Source: Spirochaetia bacterium 38H-sp (GTDB lineage Bacteria; Spirochaetota; Spirochaetia; Winmispirales; Winmispiraceae). From it: a stretch of 64,000 nucleotides of DNA. A model generated the notes under the pieces. It did not search any database, was not told the origin of the DNA, and saw nothing but the letters and a program-made list of their open reading frames with translations. The position numbers and the translations under genes are program-made. Of the stretch, positions 26,418 through 37,439 are shown piece by piece. The DNA lies in assembly GCA_039023545.1 (NCBI GenBank), contig JBCHKQ010000001.1, positions 1-64,000 on the forward strand, read 5' to 3'. Within the stretch, counting starts at the first letter, position 1, and each line of letters starts with the position of its first letter.

Positions 26418-27158
26418 ATGCTGCCAACATCCATAAAAAATCCATTTGGAAATGCGAAAGTTCTCTATAAAGAAGAAACAGAATCAACAATGACAGATGC
26501 CAGAAACCTGAGACTTCAGAAACTGCCATCAGGCACGGTGATATGGGCCGGACATCAGGTTGCAGGAAGGGGCAGAATAGCAGACAGAAAATGGATTGCA
26601 TCGCCAGGCAAAAATATTCTATGCACATTTTATCTGGATTTGCAGGATATAAAACTACCTTTAACAGCAATGCCACTTGCTGTAGGCCTCGGTATAGCAA
26701 AGTATCTGGAATCTTCATGGGACTTGCAGGCCCAGATAAAATGGCCCAACGATATATTGATAAAGGATAAGAAAATTTGCGGTATACTATGTGAGACCAA
26801 GTACGATGCCCTTTTTGTAGGTATAGGTCTCAATGTCAATGAGACTTCTTTCCCTGGAGAAATCAAAAAAAAAGCAACCTCCATAAAAAAAGAAACAAGA
26901 AAAAAAGCAGAGTTAAAGGAAGTAATGGAGGACATGCTCAATTCTGTAAAAGAAGCAATAGAAGATAACAGCTGGAGAGAAGAGATAGAAAAAAGGCTCT
27001 GGGGAAAAGACAGGGAAATAAGCTTTTTAAATGGTAATCCCACTGCTCCCAGCATAATAAGAGGAAGGATAATAGGGATAGGAGAAGCCGGAGAACTTAT
27101 TATGGAAGACTTTGATAACGGTCTGAGCAGGCTGGTAAGTGGAGAAATAGACTTCTAA
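26418..27158 (+). CDS. birA: biotin--[acetyl-CoA-carboxylase] ligase
   Basis: A 246-residue biotin protein ligase of the short type, lacking an N-terminal DNA-binding domain. It activates biotin with ATP and attaches it to a biotin carrier protein. Key segments are ETESTMTDAR near residue 22, the GRGRIADRKW biotinyl-adenylate loop near 52, and KWPNDILIKDKKICGIL near 112. The C-terminal cap domain is present. It converges on the unknown gene at 27165. Confidence 0.9.
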   Translation: MLPTSIKNPFGNAKVLYKEETESTMTDARNLRLQKLPSGTVIWAGHQVAGRGRIADRKWIASPGKNILCTFYLDLQDIKLPLTAMPLAVGLGIAKYLESSWDLQAQIKWPNDILIKDKKICGILCETKYDALFVGIGLNVNETSFPGEIKKKATSIKKETRKKAELKEVMEDMLNSVKEAIEDNSWREEIEKRLWGKDREISFLNGNPTAPSIIRGRIIGIGEAGELIMEDFDNGLSRLVSGEIDF

Positions 27159-27164
27159 AAAGTA

Positions 27165-28742
27165 TCAAAAGATTTTCTCCGCTATCATTGCAGGGATATC
27201 TTCATAAGAGAGTGGTGTTCTGAGACTTGTTGATACAATCAGGGAAATTCTGACAGGAGAAAGTTTCTTTTTGATTCCGCTAAAGCTGTCTTGTATTACA
27301 GGAACAATAAAATATCTGTTTTTGTTTTTCTTATCTTTTTCTAAGAAGAAACGGATATTTCTCCCCCCCCATGGGGTTAAAACCTGTATAAATATTGTAG
27401 AATTTTCATTTTCCGCAAGGATTGCAGAAGCATAAAAAGACATTCCCTCGCATACGGTATATTCTTTTTTATTACCGGATACAAATGTAAACATCTTCTC
27501 ATCTTCTCCCGCATAAAACGGAATGCCAAATGGCCTTAGCTCAAAATACGAACTGCTGACTATGAGTTCCGGAATATAAAAATCCACTATCAGATGAGGA
27601 AAATCCTCTACCATAAGCATATCCAAAACTGCTTTTTTATCAAACAAGGGAAGGATTGTCCTGAGTCCTCTAAGGCCCTCCTCATCTATGGAAAAACTGC
27701 TGGCTACATTGAAAGTTCTGGCAGAAGAAGCCTCCAATCGAGGATAATAGGGCAACAAGTCTGCAGAGTGTTGTCTGTCCGATATGTGGGATATGAGACC
27801 TTCCTTAAAGAGAACAAACAGGTTTTCATCATACAGGTTTATTTGTCCCTGCATATTGGCATCAAGAGAAATAGTATTGGGCTTATTAGAATCAAAAGAA
27901 GGAGAAGCAAAAGGCGATAGTTTCCTGAGTATTTCTCTGGTCCTGTCCGATGAGTTTTCATGTAGCAATCTTTGTTTTTCCGCAAAATAATCGTCTGGAA
28001 ACAAGTCTTTATGTTCTACCATCATGCCCTTTATTTTGATAGGGGTTTGGGGTATCCACTCCGATGGTGCAACAAACACAAGCTCTGTGCCTCCTGCTTC
28101 CAGTATCTCTTTTGCCTGCAGGAAAAGCGCTTGTTGATTAACAAGACTGCTATCCAGCAAAAATCTTATTACAAGTGCTGAGTCCCTGTTCTTACTCATC
28201 TTTATGAGAGATAAGAGTTTCCTAACCGCTTTCTTGCCTTTTTCATGTGATAAAAAAGAAGTAAGAGAAACAACAGGGTTACATAAGCCCACATCACAAG
28301 CCAGATATAAATGTTTTTCTTTCTTATCCCGTAAAAAAAATAAGAAATTATTTTTGCCATTATTGGTGCTAAAATCAGTAAAAAGGTTGTACGGATTGAG
28401 ATAGTATTTTAAGTCCAGATGCAGTTTATCATGTAATCCTGTCCACCATGGGTTATGTGCAGCCCACAAGAGCTCCATACGGGCTTCTTCTTCTGTTAAA
28501 AGATGAAGAGGGGCTGCAGAATATCCCATGGATATAACCATATCTCCATGAAAAATACGTTTACCTATAAAAGAAGACAGTCCGGATTCTTCTTCCAAGA
28601 AAGGATAAAGTGGTATATTCCATACTGCTTTTGTCTCGGAAGGCAGAGCATTAAAAAAAGAGCTGAGAGCTACAGTATCACCTGTATTTACCGACTCATC
28701 AGGATAAAACAGAAGTATTGCATACCTTTGCTTCTTTTTCAT
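27165..28742 (-). CDS. large cytoplasmic protein of unknown function
   Basis: A 525-residue protein starting at the ATG 28742 (MKKKQRYAILLFYPDES); a GTG six codons earlier is less likely. No signal peptide or membrane helix is seen. Segments such as GDTVALSSFFNALP and WAAHNPWWTGLHDKL are distinctive, and the C-terminal third looks beta-rich. It is not recognised. It lies between birA and groEL with no partner in its orientation. There is no Shine-Dalgarno before the start. Confidence 0.6.
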   Translation of the reverse strand: MKKKQRYAILLFYPDESVNTGDTVALSSFFNALPSETKAVWNIPLYPFLEEESGLSSFIGKRIFHGDMVISMGYSAAPLHLLTEEEARMELLWAAHNPWWTGLHDKLHLDLKYYLNPYNLFTDFSTNNGKNNFLFFLRDKKEKHLYLACDVGLCNPVVSLTSFLSHEKGKKAVRKLLSLIKMSKNRDSALVIRFLLDSSLVNQQALFLQAKEILEAGGTELVFVAPSEWIPQTPIKIKGMMVEHKDLFPDDYFAEKQRLLHENSSDRTREILRKLSPFASPSFDSNKPNTISLDANMQGQINLYDENLFVLFKEGLISHISDRQHSADLLPYYPRLEASSARTFNVASSFSIDEEGLRGLRTILPLFDKKAVLDMLMVEDFPHLIVDFYIPELIVSSSYFELRPFGIPFYAGEDEKMFTFVSGNKKEYTVCEGMSFYASAILAENENSTIFIQVLTPWGGRNIRFFLEKDKKNKNRYFIVPVIQDSFSGIKKKLSPVRISLIVSTSLRTPLSYEDIPAMIAEKIF

Positions 28743-28838
28743 CACATATCTTATTATCACAGTATAGCAAGACAGGCAAGTGCAAAAAGCATTTGTTTTT
28801 TTTGTTGGGGTGTTGCCGTTTTTCTAAAACGTTGTTAA

Positions 28839-28868
28839 TTTACATTACAAACAGACACTCTTTATGAT
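28839..28868 (+). promoter_or_regulatory. groEL promoter, no CIRCE operator
   Basis: -35 TTTACA (28839-28844), 18 bp spacer, -10 TATGAT (28863-28868). The 120 bp before groEL contain no TTAGCACTC/GAGTGCTAA inverted repeat, so HrcA-CIRCE control is not evident. GTGAGGGG before the ATG is the ribosome site. Confidence 0.45.
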
Positions 28869-28912
28869 TTCTCTGTATATTACAGTATTATAAAAACTTT
28901 AACTTAAAGTGA

Positions 28913-30559
<1,647 letters not shown>

Positions 30560-30579
30560 TAGTTTTTTGAATATATATA

Positions 30580-30609
30580 AGAGGGTCCCAAAAGGGATCC
30601 TCTTTTTTT
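30580..30609 (+). terminator. groEL terminator
   Basis: Ten-bp stem AGAGGGTCCC/GGGATCCTCT (one wobble) with an AAAA loop followed by seven T. Confidence 0.88.
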
Positions 30610-30793
30610 ATACTTTTGTCTTAATCAAAGGGGATTTATCTATGTGGTATGCTCTATGTCAAATATAGAGTGTTTTGCCTGCAGTAAGATATAAGGAGAT
30701 GTCTTGCGCCTCTCTTGAAAGGTTGTAAACAGAAGTAATATCATGGAGTGTTATAGTAAAAAGGGTTTATTATTTTTTTGATAAGGAGTTTTT
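30610..30793. other. intergenic spacer, no gene seen
   Basis: About 180 bp between the groEL terminator and the small gene at 30794. Only very short frames occur. An AAGGAG at its end serves the next gene. Confidence 0.4.
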
Positions 30794-31093
30794 ATGCTTT
30801 CCAGAGAGGATTTTATATTTACCATAGGTTATGAAGGCCGAGCTGCTGTTGTCGATGCGAGAGCAAAAAAAAAATACGGTAACTTGTCTACTATGGAGCT
30901 TGCAAGAGAGGGGCTGTTTAGGGCTGCTTTTTGCTCTGCTCTCTATTCCGGCTCGGATGAGGAGATGAGAGAGTTTCTGGACTATTTCAATAGTCTTAGT
31001 TCTTATAAAAAGTATGATCTCGAGTCTGCAAAGAGGCTTTTTGGTGTTGATGGGATTCCTGAGGGTATAGACAGGGTTATGAATATTGCCTGA
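30794..31093 (+). CDS. small hypothetical protein
   Basis: A 99-residue, mostly helical, soluble protein beginning MLSREDFIFTIGYEGRAAVV. The ATG follows AAGGAG at good spacing and codon use resembles neighbouring genes, supporting a real gene. It is not recognised. It is monocistronic and ends at repeat copy 7. Confidence 0.6.
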   Translation: MLSREDFIFTIGYEGRAAVVDARAKKKYGNLSTMELAREGLFRAAFCSALYSGSDEEMREFLDYFNSLSSYKKYDLESAKRLFGVDGIPEGIDRVMNIA

Positions 31094-31137
31094 TTGGGTA
31101 AGTGTCTGCTGTGCGTTTTGTCTGTCACTTTTCTCCA

Positions 31138-31185
31138 GTTTTGCCGGCAGGCAGCACAGCCCGGTACGGGCTGTGCGTTCGGTAT
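31138..31185 (-). repeat. hairpin repeat copy 7 (half element)
   Basis: Right-hand half: inner foot TTTGCCGGCAGGCAG, perfect stem GCACAGCCCG/CGGGCTGTGC with a GTA loop, outer foot CGTTCGGTAT (31176-31185). It separates two convergent genes. Confidence 0.85.
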
Positions 31186-31188
31186 ATT

Positions 31189-32226
31189 TTATTTTGTAAA
31201 AAATTTATAAACTGTTTTCTGTCTGTAGGTTTTGTCTGGCTCAAGTAGGCTTGAGGGAAAGTTTTCTTTGTTGGGTGTGTCGGGGAAGTACTGGGTTTCC
31301 AGACAAAAGGCTTCGTGTCTACGGGCTATTTTTTTGTCTGCTATTTCTATGTCGTTGAGGTGGTTTCCTGTATAAAACTGGACTCCTGGTTTTGTTGTGG
31401 AGATTTCCATACATCGTCCGCTCGAGGGTTCTTCTACTCTGGCAAAGGCTACAGGGTCGTATGGGTTGTGTTCTCGTAATACCATACAGTGGTCGTATCC
31501 AGGAGGGATTTTCTCTATGTCTCTGCCTATGGGTTTTTCTGTGGTAAAGTCAAAGGCTGTGCCGGTAACTTGTTTTTTTTCTCCGGTGGGGATGGATTCG
31601 TTATCTACGGGAAGGTAATGGGTGCAGTCCAAATAGAGTATGTGGTCGTATATTTTTCCACTTCCAGCACCTGCAAGGTTCCAGTATGCGTGATTGGTCA
31701 GGTTGACATGGGTTTTTTTGTCTGTTTCTGCAAGGTATTCCATGACCAGCTCGTTGTTTTCTGTGAGTGTGTAGCTTGTGGTTACAGAGAGGTTGCCGGG
31801 GTAGCCCTGGTCACCGTCAGGGCTGCTGCAGGATAATACAATTGTTGCACTGTAATCATTGTTAAAGACATCTCCATCCCATAAAAGGGTATGGAGCCCT
31901 CCGGGACCACCATGCAGTTGGTTTTCCCCCTCATTGGGGATGAGTTTGTATTCTGTTCCATCTATGGTAAAGGCTGCTCTGCTTATTCTGTTGGCAAAGC
32001 GGCCTATCGTAGCACCAAAGTAAGGGCTGCGTGTGAGGTAATCTTGTATATTGTCAAATCCCAATGTGATTTCTTCTGTTTTTCCATGTCTGTCCGGCAT
32101 TTTAAAGGAAACCAATGTGGCACCATAGTTTATTATAGTGCAGCTGTAACCGTTTTTGTTGGTCAGCATGTAGTATTTTACTTCTCCCGCTTCTGTTTTG
32201 CCAAATGTTCCTGTTTTTATTTTCAT
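31189..32226 (-). CDS. galM: aldose 1-epimerase (galactose mutarotase)
   Basis: A 345-residue mutarotase interconverting the anomers of aldoses such as galactose and glucose. Family blocks are GRFANRISRAAF near residue 76, NQLHGGPGGLH near 102, the catalytic His in NLTNHAYWNLAG near 178, and the Glu-containing VQFYTGNHL region. No signal peptide, so cytoplasmic. The ATG follows CGGAG. It is monocistronic. Confidence 0.92.
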   Translation of the reverse strand: MKIKTGTFGKTEAGEVKYYMLTNKNGYSCTIINYGATLVSFKMPDRHGKTEEITLGFDNIQDYLTRSPYFGATIGRFANRISRAAFTIDGTEYKLIPNEGENQLHGGPGGLHTLLWDGDVFNNDYSATIVLSCSSPDGDQGYPGNLSVTTSYTLTENNELVMEYLAETDKKTHVNLTNHAYWNLAGAGSGKIYDHILYLDCTHYLPVDNESIPTGEKKQVTGTAFDFTTEKPIGRDIEKIPPGYDHCMVLREHNPYDPVAFARVEEPSSGRCMEISTTKPGVQFYTGNHLNDIEIADKKIARRHEAFCLETQYFPDTPNKENFPSSLLEPDKTYRQKTVYKFFTK

Positions 32227-32384
32227 GTATTACTCCGATAGTTTTTATTTTATATTTTTATATCATATACTATACTATAGTACAGGGCTTATATTTTGCA
32301 ATAGTTTTTATGCTTGAATAAAGCTATAGGCTTGCTTAAACTAAGGACTACTATGATAAAAAACAATAAAAAAAGAGGTACATT

Positions 32385-33557
32385 ATGCATCCAGGATTAA
32401 GGGAGATATTGGACTTGATTCCTGCAATGCAGGAAAAGATGAGCGTACCCACAGAGATTCTTCTTTCCAATCTCATAATGATAAGCGAGATCCCTGCACC
32501 TACTTTTATGGAGCAGCAAAGGACGGAGTTTATTTTGTGGCGTTTTAGCGAGAACCAGCTTCTCAACTGCTCTACGGATGAGATGGGAAATGCTCTCGCT
32601 ATTCTGCCGGGAACAGAGGGTAATAGAAATATCCTTATAGCCGCTCACGTGGATACGCCATTCCCGGAAAGTGTGGATCATACTATCAATGTTCTGCCCG
32701 GGACGGTTACAGGACCGGGAGTAGGCGACAACGGTCTGGGAGTTGCAGCTCTTATGACTCTTCCGCTGTTTCTGGAGCATCTTAATATCAAGCTCAACTC
32801 CAATCTCATACTTATGGGTTCTGTAAAAAGTCTTGGCAAAGGAAACATAGCTGGTATGCGCTTTTTTATGGAACATTCCAACTTCCCCATACATGCGGGC
32901 ATATGTATAGAAGGCGTAAAACTAGGAAGACTAAGTTATTCTTCCATAGGAATGCTAAGAGGAGAAATAATAAACCATGTACCGGAGCAATACGACTGGA
33001 GTAGATTTGGCGCAGGTGGAGCAATTGTAAACATCAATGAGGTTATAAACAGGATTTTAGAAATTCCACTACCCAGGAGGCCAAGGACAAGCATAATATT
33101 TGGCTCAATAAAGGGTGGCTCATCGTTTAATGTAATTCCACGTTCTGCAGAGCTCAGATTTGAGATAAGAAGCGAGGACGAGGGGATGGTAGACCATCTC
33201 AACAGAGAAATACAAAACATAGCTGCAGAGGTATCTTCTCATACCGGCACAGACGTGGAATTTAAAGAATATGCAAGAAGAAAACCTGGAGGGCTCAGAT
33301 TTTCACATCCTCTTGCAGAAAGCGCCAGAGCAATTCTTGAGGAGCTTGGAATAACACCGAGAATATCACCGAGCACATCAGAACTCTCCGCATTCATAGA
33401 TGCGAACATCCCTGCCGTAACAATAGGCCTTACAGACGGAGAAAACCTCAATGAAACAACAGAATCTATAGCTTTGGATCCCATAACCAAGGGTATGTCA
33501 CAACTCATAGGACTCATTCTTGCAATTGACAGGGGGTACTGCGATGAATCTAAATAA
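32385..33557 (+). CDS. M20-family peptidase-like protein with missing catalytic residues
   Basis: A 390-residue protein with the two-domain layout of M20 zinc peptidases (PepT/tripeptidase-like). The first metal motif AAHVDTP (about residue 87) and bridging Asp in GPGVGDNGLG (about 112) are intact. The usual Glu-Glu base pair is replaced by SVKSLGKGN (about 145), and the last metal His appears replaced by Asn in NLNETTES. The internal dimerisation domain is present. It may be catalytically dead or use altered chemistry. It overlaps the glucosyl-phosphoglycerate synthase gene by 14 bp. The ATG follows AGAGG. Confidence 0.7.
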   Translation: MHPGLREILDLIPAMQEKMSVPTEILLSNLIMISEIPAPTFMEQQRTEFILWRFSENQLLNCSTDEMGNALAILPGTEGNRNILIAAHVDTPFPESVDHTINVLPGTVTGPGVGDNGLGVAALMTLPLFLEHLNIKLNSNLILMGSVKSLGKGNIAGMRFFMEHSNFPIHAGICIEGVKLGRLSYSSIGMLRGEIINHVPEQYDWSRFGAGGAIVNINEVINRILEIPLPRRPRTSIIFGSIKGGSSFNVIPRSAELRFEIRSEDEGMVDHLNREIQNIAAEVSSHTGTDVEFKEYARRKPGGLRFSHPLAESARAILEELGITPRISPSTSELSAFIDANIPAVTIGLTDGENLNETTESIALDPITKGMSQLIGLILAIDRGYCDESK

Positions 33558-34554
33558 ATGGCTCAAAGAACACACCTTTCACCACTCTCAATTTTCTGAT
33601 TTGACAGAACTTATAAAAGAAAAAGAGAAACAGAACATAACAATTTCTCTATGCATCCCTACATTAAACGAAGAAAAAACAATAGGGAAAGAAATAGTAA
33701 TATTCAAATCAGAACTTATGAACCGCTATCCCCTGCTTGACGAAATAGCCGTCATAGACTCAGGCTCTACAGATAACACAAGAGAGATAGCAAAATCCTT
33801 TGGTGCAGACGTGTACCTGTCAAAGGACATTCTTCCGTCCATGGGAGAGAAAAAAGGAAAAGGGGAAAACCTCTGGAAAGCTATCTATCAGCTAAAAGGC
33901 GATATAATAGTGTACATAGACGCGGACATCAAGAACATCCATCCACGCTTTGTATACGGGCTAGTTGCCCCCCTCGTCTTTTACCCCAAGTTAAAATACA
34001 TAAAAGCCTTCTACGACCGTCCTCTGGCCTTTTCCCAAGGAGTTCGCCCATCAGGTGGTGGAAGAGTAACAGAAATACTCATAAGACCACTATTTTCTCT
34101 ATTCTACCCGGAACTTACGGCAATCATTCAACCACTATCTGGAGAATACGCAGTAAGAAGAGAAGTTCTGGAGCAAATACCATTTCCCATAGGCTATGGC
34201 GTAGAGACATCCCATCTCATAGACGTCTACAACCTTTACGGACTGGACGTATTTGCCCAGACTGACCTTGACCAGCGAGTACACAGAAACCAGGAGACCC
34301 GCTCCCTGGGAAAAATGTCCTTTGGCATACTGCAAACATTTCTTAAAAGAATGGAAAAACAGGAGCTACTCAAAGCAAACACCGAGTTTTCCACCATACT
34401 CAGACAATTTCAGGTAAGAGAAGCACAGTTTGAACTTCTAGAATATCAGATACAAGAAGAAGAAAGACCACCTATGAACACAATAGAAGAATATCAAAAA
34501 CTCAAAAGACCCGCAAAAACTACAAAAAAAACAAACACAAAAAAACAAAAATAA
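33544..34554 (+). CDS. gpgS: glucosyl-3-phosphoglycerate synthase
   Basis: A 336-residue GT-A glycosyltransferase of family GT81. It would transfer glucose from an NDP-glucose to 3-phosphoglycerate, the first step to the compatible solute glucosylglycerate. Features include CIPTLNEEKTIG near residue 35, DSGSTDNT near 72, the metal-binding DAD in VYIDADIKN near 128, and GYGVETSHLID and DLDQRVHRNQ near 210-245. The Lys/Thr-rich C-terminal tail is unusual. The ATG at 33544 follows GGGGG, inside the upstream gene. No matching phosphatase gene is adjacent. Confidence 0.88.
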   Translation: MNLNKWLKEHTFHHSQFSDLTELIKEKEKQNITISLCIPTLNEEKTIGKEIVIFKSELMNRYPLLDEIAVIDSGSTDNTREIAKSFGADVYLSKDILPSMGEKKGKGENLWKAIYQLKGDIIVYIDADIKNIHPRFVYGLVAPLVFYPKLKYIKAFYDRPLAFSQGVRPSGGGRVTEILIRPLFSLFYPELTAIIQPLSGEYAVRREVLEQIPFPIGYGVETSHLIDVYNLYGLDVFAQTDLDQRVHRNQETRSLGKMSFGILQTFLKRMEKQELLKANTEFSTILRQFQVREAQFELLEYQIQEEERPPMNTIEEYQKLKRPAKTTKKTNTKKQK

Positions 34555-34558
34555 CATA

Positions 34559-34598
34559 ATACCGAACGGCGGACCGCAAAGCGCTCCGCCTTTTTTAT
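34559..34598 (+). repeat. hairpin repeat copy 8 (half element acting as gpgS terminator)
   Basis: Outer foot ATACCGAACG (34559-34568) followed by stem GGCGGA/TCCGCC and six T. It begins just past the gpgS stop codon and has the form of a rho-independent terminator. Confidence 0.82.
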
Positions 34599-34612
34599 AA
34601 GCACAACTATAA

Positions 34613-34642
34613 TTGACAGACAGACAAACTTTATGCTACAGT
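34613..34642 (+). promoter_or_regulatory. promoter of tRNA-Pro
   Basis: -35 TTGACA (34613-34618), 18 bp spacer, -10 TACAGT (34637-34642), about 10 bp before the mature tRNA end. Confidence 0.6.
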
Positions 34643-34652
34643 TAATGCGCAT

Positions 34653-34726
34653 CGGGCTGTAGCGCAGCTGGTTAGCGTACAGGTCTGGGGGACCTGGGGT
34701 CGGCGGTTCAAATCCGCCCAGCCCGA
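34653..34726 (+). tRNA. tRNA-Pro (anticodon GGG)
   Basis: A 74-nt cloverleaf. Acceptor CGGGCTG pairs with CAGCCCG and the discriminator base is A. The anticodon stem CAGGT/ACCTG holds a 7-nt loop with GGG. The T-arm GGCGG-TTCAAAT-CCGCC is standard. The 3' CCA is not encoded. Confidence 0.95.
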
Positions 34727-34727
34727 C

Positions 34728-34758
34728 AACCTGTAGGGAATACCCCTGCAGGTTTTTC
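34728..34758 (+). terminator. terminator after tRNA-Pro
   Basis: Stem AACCTGTAGGG pairs with CCCTGCAGGTT around a short loop and is followed by a T-rich run. Confidence 0.8.
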
Positions 34759-34781
34759 TTTTATATGGTATAAATATAACA

Positions 34782-36014
34782 ATGAAAAAGAAAAACCGAG
34801 CAATAGTACTTTTTTTTCTTGCTCTGGCAGCAATAAACGCAAAAGACATCTACATACCACAAGATTATCCTGACATACAAACAGCAATAGACAACGCCTT
34901 TCCCTTTGACAGAATCATAATAGACGGTGGAAAGCACAGAGGACCTCTCCTTATAGGAATACCACTTACAATAGAAGGCAAAGAAGGAACTAGACCTGTT
35001 ATCTACAAAGAGACAAACAACAACACAATATCCCCTCTTATAATGACAGGTGCCAACATACGAGTAGTCCTAAAGAATCTTACCCTAAGCGCCACAGCCC
35101 CGGAGACACCTTTAAGCTCGGAAGCAATAGGAATCCTTGCAAAAGACACCAACCTAAGCCTGGAAAACATAGATATAACAGGGTTCTACCTGTACTCTCT
35201 GATTCAAACTGGAGGCAGCCTAAGTACAACAGACACAAAACTTCTTACAAATCCAGAATGGGAAATCCCCATTAAAGGCGGATTTTACCTGTACGGACTT
35301 AGTACCATTAATATAGATTATATGAGATCTGACCTGCATGAAATCAGTACAATAATCCACATAGCTGATAAAATCCCATTTAAAGAAAGACTCTCCCTCA
35401 ACACAAAACCATTTATAACAGAACCAATAACAGGTGCGACAGTAAAACTGCAAGAATCCCAAAACACACCAGTAAGCATAGTAAGAATATACGGCTCAAG
35501 ACTTTTAGTACCAGATAAAAGAGATGCCAGTGCAATACTTATAACAGGTAAAGCCAACATAATAATGCTGGACAACTACATCTACTCGATCGGCGACAAC
35601 AGAACAAAAACAAGCATCTCTCCCTCTGCAGCAATAAGAATACAAAATCAGGCAAAATTGAGAATAGTAAAAAACAGAATAACAGATACACCAAGAGCAC
35701 TAAGAATAGAAAATACAAAAAGCAGTGTAGAAATATCAGTGGAAGAAAGCAGCATCATAAACAACAACGCAGGAATAGAAATAATAAACAGTCCCTTTGT
35801 TAAACTGGATCTTGGTGGAGGAGAACTGGGAAGTAAGGGAAACAATACCTTGGGGAACACATACAGTGATATAAAAATAACCGGAAAACTAAACAACCTG
35901 CCCATAACAGCTTTTAACAATACATTCAAAAGAAAACCAGTCATAATAATAGATGATAGTAAAGAGGAAAAAATAGAAAACATAATAAAAACAGAAGAGA
36001 AACCATCCACCTAG
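34782..36014 (+). CDS. exported right-handed beta-helix protein
   Basis: A 410-residue protein with a signal peptide (residues 1-20, LFFLALAAINA). It opens with IPQDYPDIQTAIDNA, the classic start of a parallel beta-helix of the pectate-lyase or carbohydrate-binding type, and continues with many short repeats rich in Asn, Ile and Thr. No catalytic set of a known lyase is evident. The ATG is preceded by TATAAATATAACA without a Shine-Dalgarno, so the mRNA may be leaderless. Its stop overlaps the convergent glycosyltransferase gene by 4 bp. A surface or periplasmic structural role is inferred. Confidence 0.68.
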   Translation: MKKKNRAIVLFFLALAAINAKDIYIPQDYPDIQTAIDNAFPFDRIIIDGGKHRGPLLIGIPLTIEGKEGTRPVIYKETNNNTISPLIMTGANIRVVLKNLTLSATAPETPLSSEAIGILAKDTNLSLENIDITGFYLYSLIQTGGSLSTTDTKLLTNPEWEIPIKGGFYLYGLSTINIDYMRSDLHEISTIIHIADKIPFKERLSLNTKPFITEPITGATVKLQESQNTPVSIVRIYGSRLLVPDKRDASAILITGKANIIMLDNYIYSIGDNRTKTSISPSAAIRIQNQAKLRIVKNRITDTPRALRIENTKSSVEISVEESSIINNNAGIEIINSPFVKLDLGGGELGSKGNNTLGNTYSDIKITGKLNNLPITAFNNTFKRKPVIIIDDSKEEKIENIIKTEEKPST

Positions 36015-37348
36015 CGCTTGAGAGGACTGGTCTCTCTCTGCATGGTTCCGGTTTCCAAGACTTCCATAATCTTATAAGTACCATATTTGCGAGCCTTAAG
36101 AAAACCATCCCAAGCGGATTCCGCCAATCTACCTTCTTCCAGTAAAAGCCACAACCAATCGCTTGTATAGCGGGGATCTTCCTGCATGATACCTGCCTGT
36201 ATTTCCTGGAGCCATGCCTTGTTATAACGCTCCTGAGCACCTATGTCTGGGGCCATAATAATAGGTAGACCTAGACCAGCATAAAAAGAAAGTTCACTCG
36301 GTTTTGTCCACAATACATCAGTCTTTCTTATGGTCTCGGCAAAAAGCCGGAAATACTCTTCTTTGGTATCAGCATAAATAATATTTACAAGAGGAGAATC
36401 TTTAGCAAATCTTTTCTTTGTTTCCTCAAAAGCCTTTTTCACCTCCTTTCTGACACCAGCTACAAGATTAAGGCAGAGCTCAGAATTTTTTATCCTGTTT
36501 TTAACAGACTCCAGTATCTGACAACCTATATCCACCTGTGCACCCGCACCCCCTACAGCAAAAGTAACAGTAAAAAGCCGCTCATTTTTAAACCGGATAT
36601 TTTTTCCTCCGAGGAAGTGTTTTACATTCATCTCGTGAAGAGGCCAAAAACGTTTTTTTGGATCCAGATAATGGAGACGCTGTCCAACATCATGTTTTAA
36701 CACATCCAGGTTTTTATCTCCCAGCAACTCCAGAGGCATGGGAAAACCAGTTAAAAATATACGTTCATCAGGAACACCATAAGCTTTTAGTCGTCTAAGA
36801 GCCCTACCACAAGGTACAAGGTAATGTATCCTACTTCTTGCAGGCTCCATTGCAACCCATGCACGACTTATCTCCGCATCACAGACTATACAATATATTC
36901 TGCCATATCCTGCTTCATCAGCTGCAATTGCAGGAGCAGGATGAGAAGTAAGAAGAGGAAGAGGAGAAGTCTTTATATGCTGCAGCATTCCCTTACACAA
37001 GCCCTTTTTTACAAGAGAGTGCAAAAGCTTTACCTGGTAACTGGGAGAAGAAAGATCCCGCAAAGGATACAGGGGAGGAATATTCTGTAAAGAATCAAGA
37101 ATTGAGAATAATGGCTTCCCCACAAGAGGAACAGCTCTCACTCTTGACAAAAACTCATAAGCACCAAGCATTTTCTCCCATAGAGCCTTTTCTGCCTCAT
37201 CGGAAGAAGAATGGCTTCCTACCGATATTATACCATCTCGTGCGATACCATAAAAAGGAGCTGTGGCACGCTGATGCCCAAGCCCCATATCAACCGTTAC
37301 TACCCACGCCTCCGGAGAAACTTTATTGTTTTCTTTAGTTTCGGTCAT
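36011..37348 (-). CDS. GT-B glycosyltransferase-like protein
   Basis: A 445-residue protein with the two halves of a GT-B (GT28/MGDG-synthase/MurG-like) fold. The N-terminal motif VDMGLGHQRA resembles the GxGH loop, and the C-terminal KPSELSFYAGLGLPIIM and QERYNKAW resemble the nucleotide-sugar site. A middle segment, FAVGGAGAQ, fits the interdomain region. The ATG at 37348 follows GATGAGG; a frame extension to 37396 lacks a ribosome site. Donor and acceptor are unknown. It is monocistronic. Confidence 0.62.
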   Translation of the reverse strand: MTETKENNKVSPEAWVVTVDMGLGHQRATAPFYGIARDGIISVGSHSSSDEAEKALWEKMLGAYEFLSRVRAVPLVGKPLFSILDSLQNIPPLYPLRDLSSPSYQVKLLHSLVKKGLCKGMLQHIKTSPLPLLTSHPAPAIAADEAGYGRIYCIVCDAEISRAWVAMEPARSRIHYLVPCGRALRRLKAYGVPDERIFLTGFPMPLELLGDKNLDVLKHDVGQRLHYLDPKKRFWPLHEMNVKHFLGGKNIRFKNERLFTVTFAVGGAGAQVDIGCQILESVKNRIKNSELCLNLVAGVRKEVKKAFEETKKRFAKDSPLVNIIYADTKEEYFRLFAETIRKTDVLWTKPSELSFYAGLGLPIIMAPDIGAQERYNKAWLQEIQAGIMQEDPRYTSDWLWLLLEEGRLAESAWDGFLKARKYGTYKIMEVLETGTMQRETSPLKR

Positions 37349-37439
37349 ACACACCTCATCTGGAAAAATATATCTTTCTATTATATCATCCTGCATAAAA
37401 ACGTATTTTTCCAGAGATTATTTTGACAAAGGAGACAAA

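Noticed and set aside
30642..30720. Small peptides after the groEL terminator
   Set aside because: Only frames of fewer than ten codons follow the GGGG and AAGGAG motifs there.
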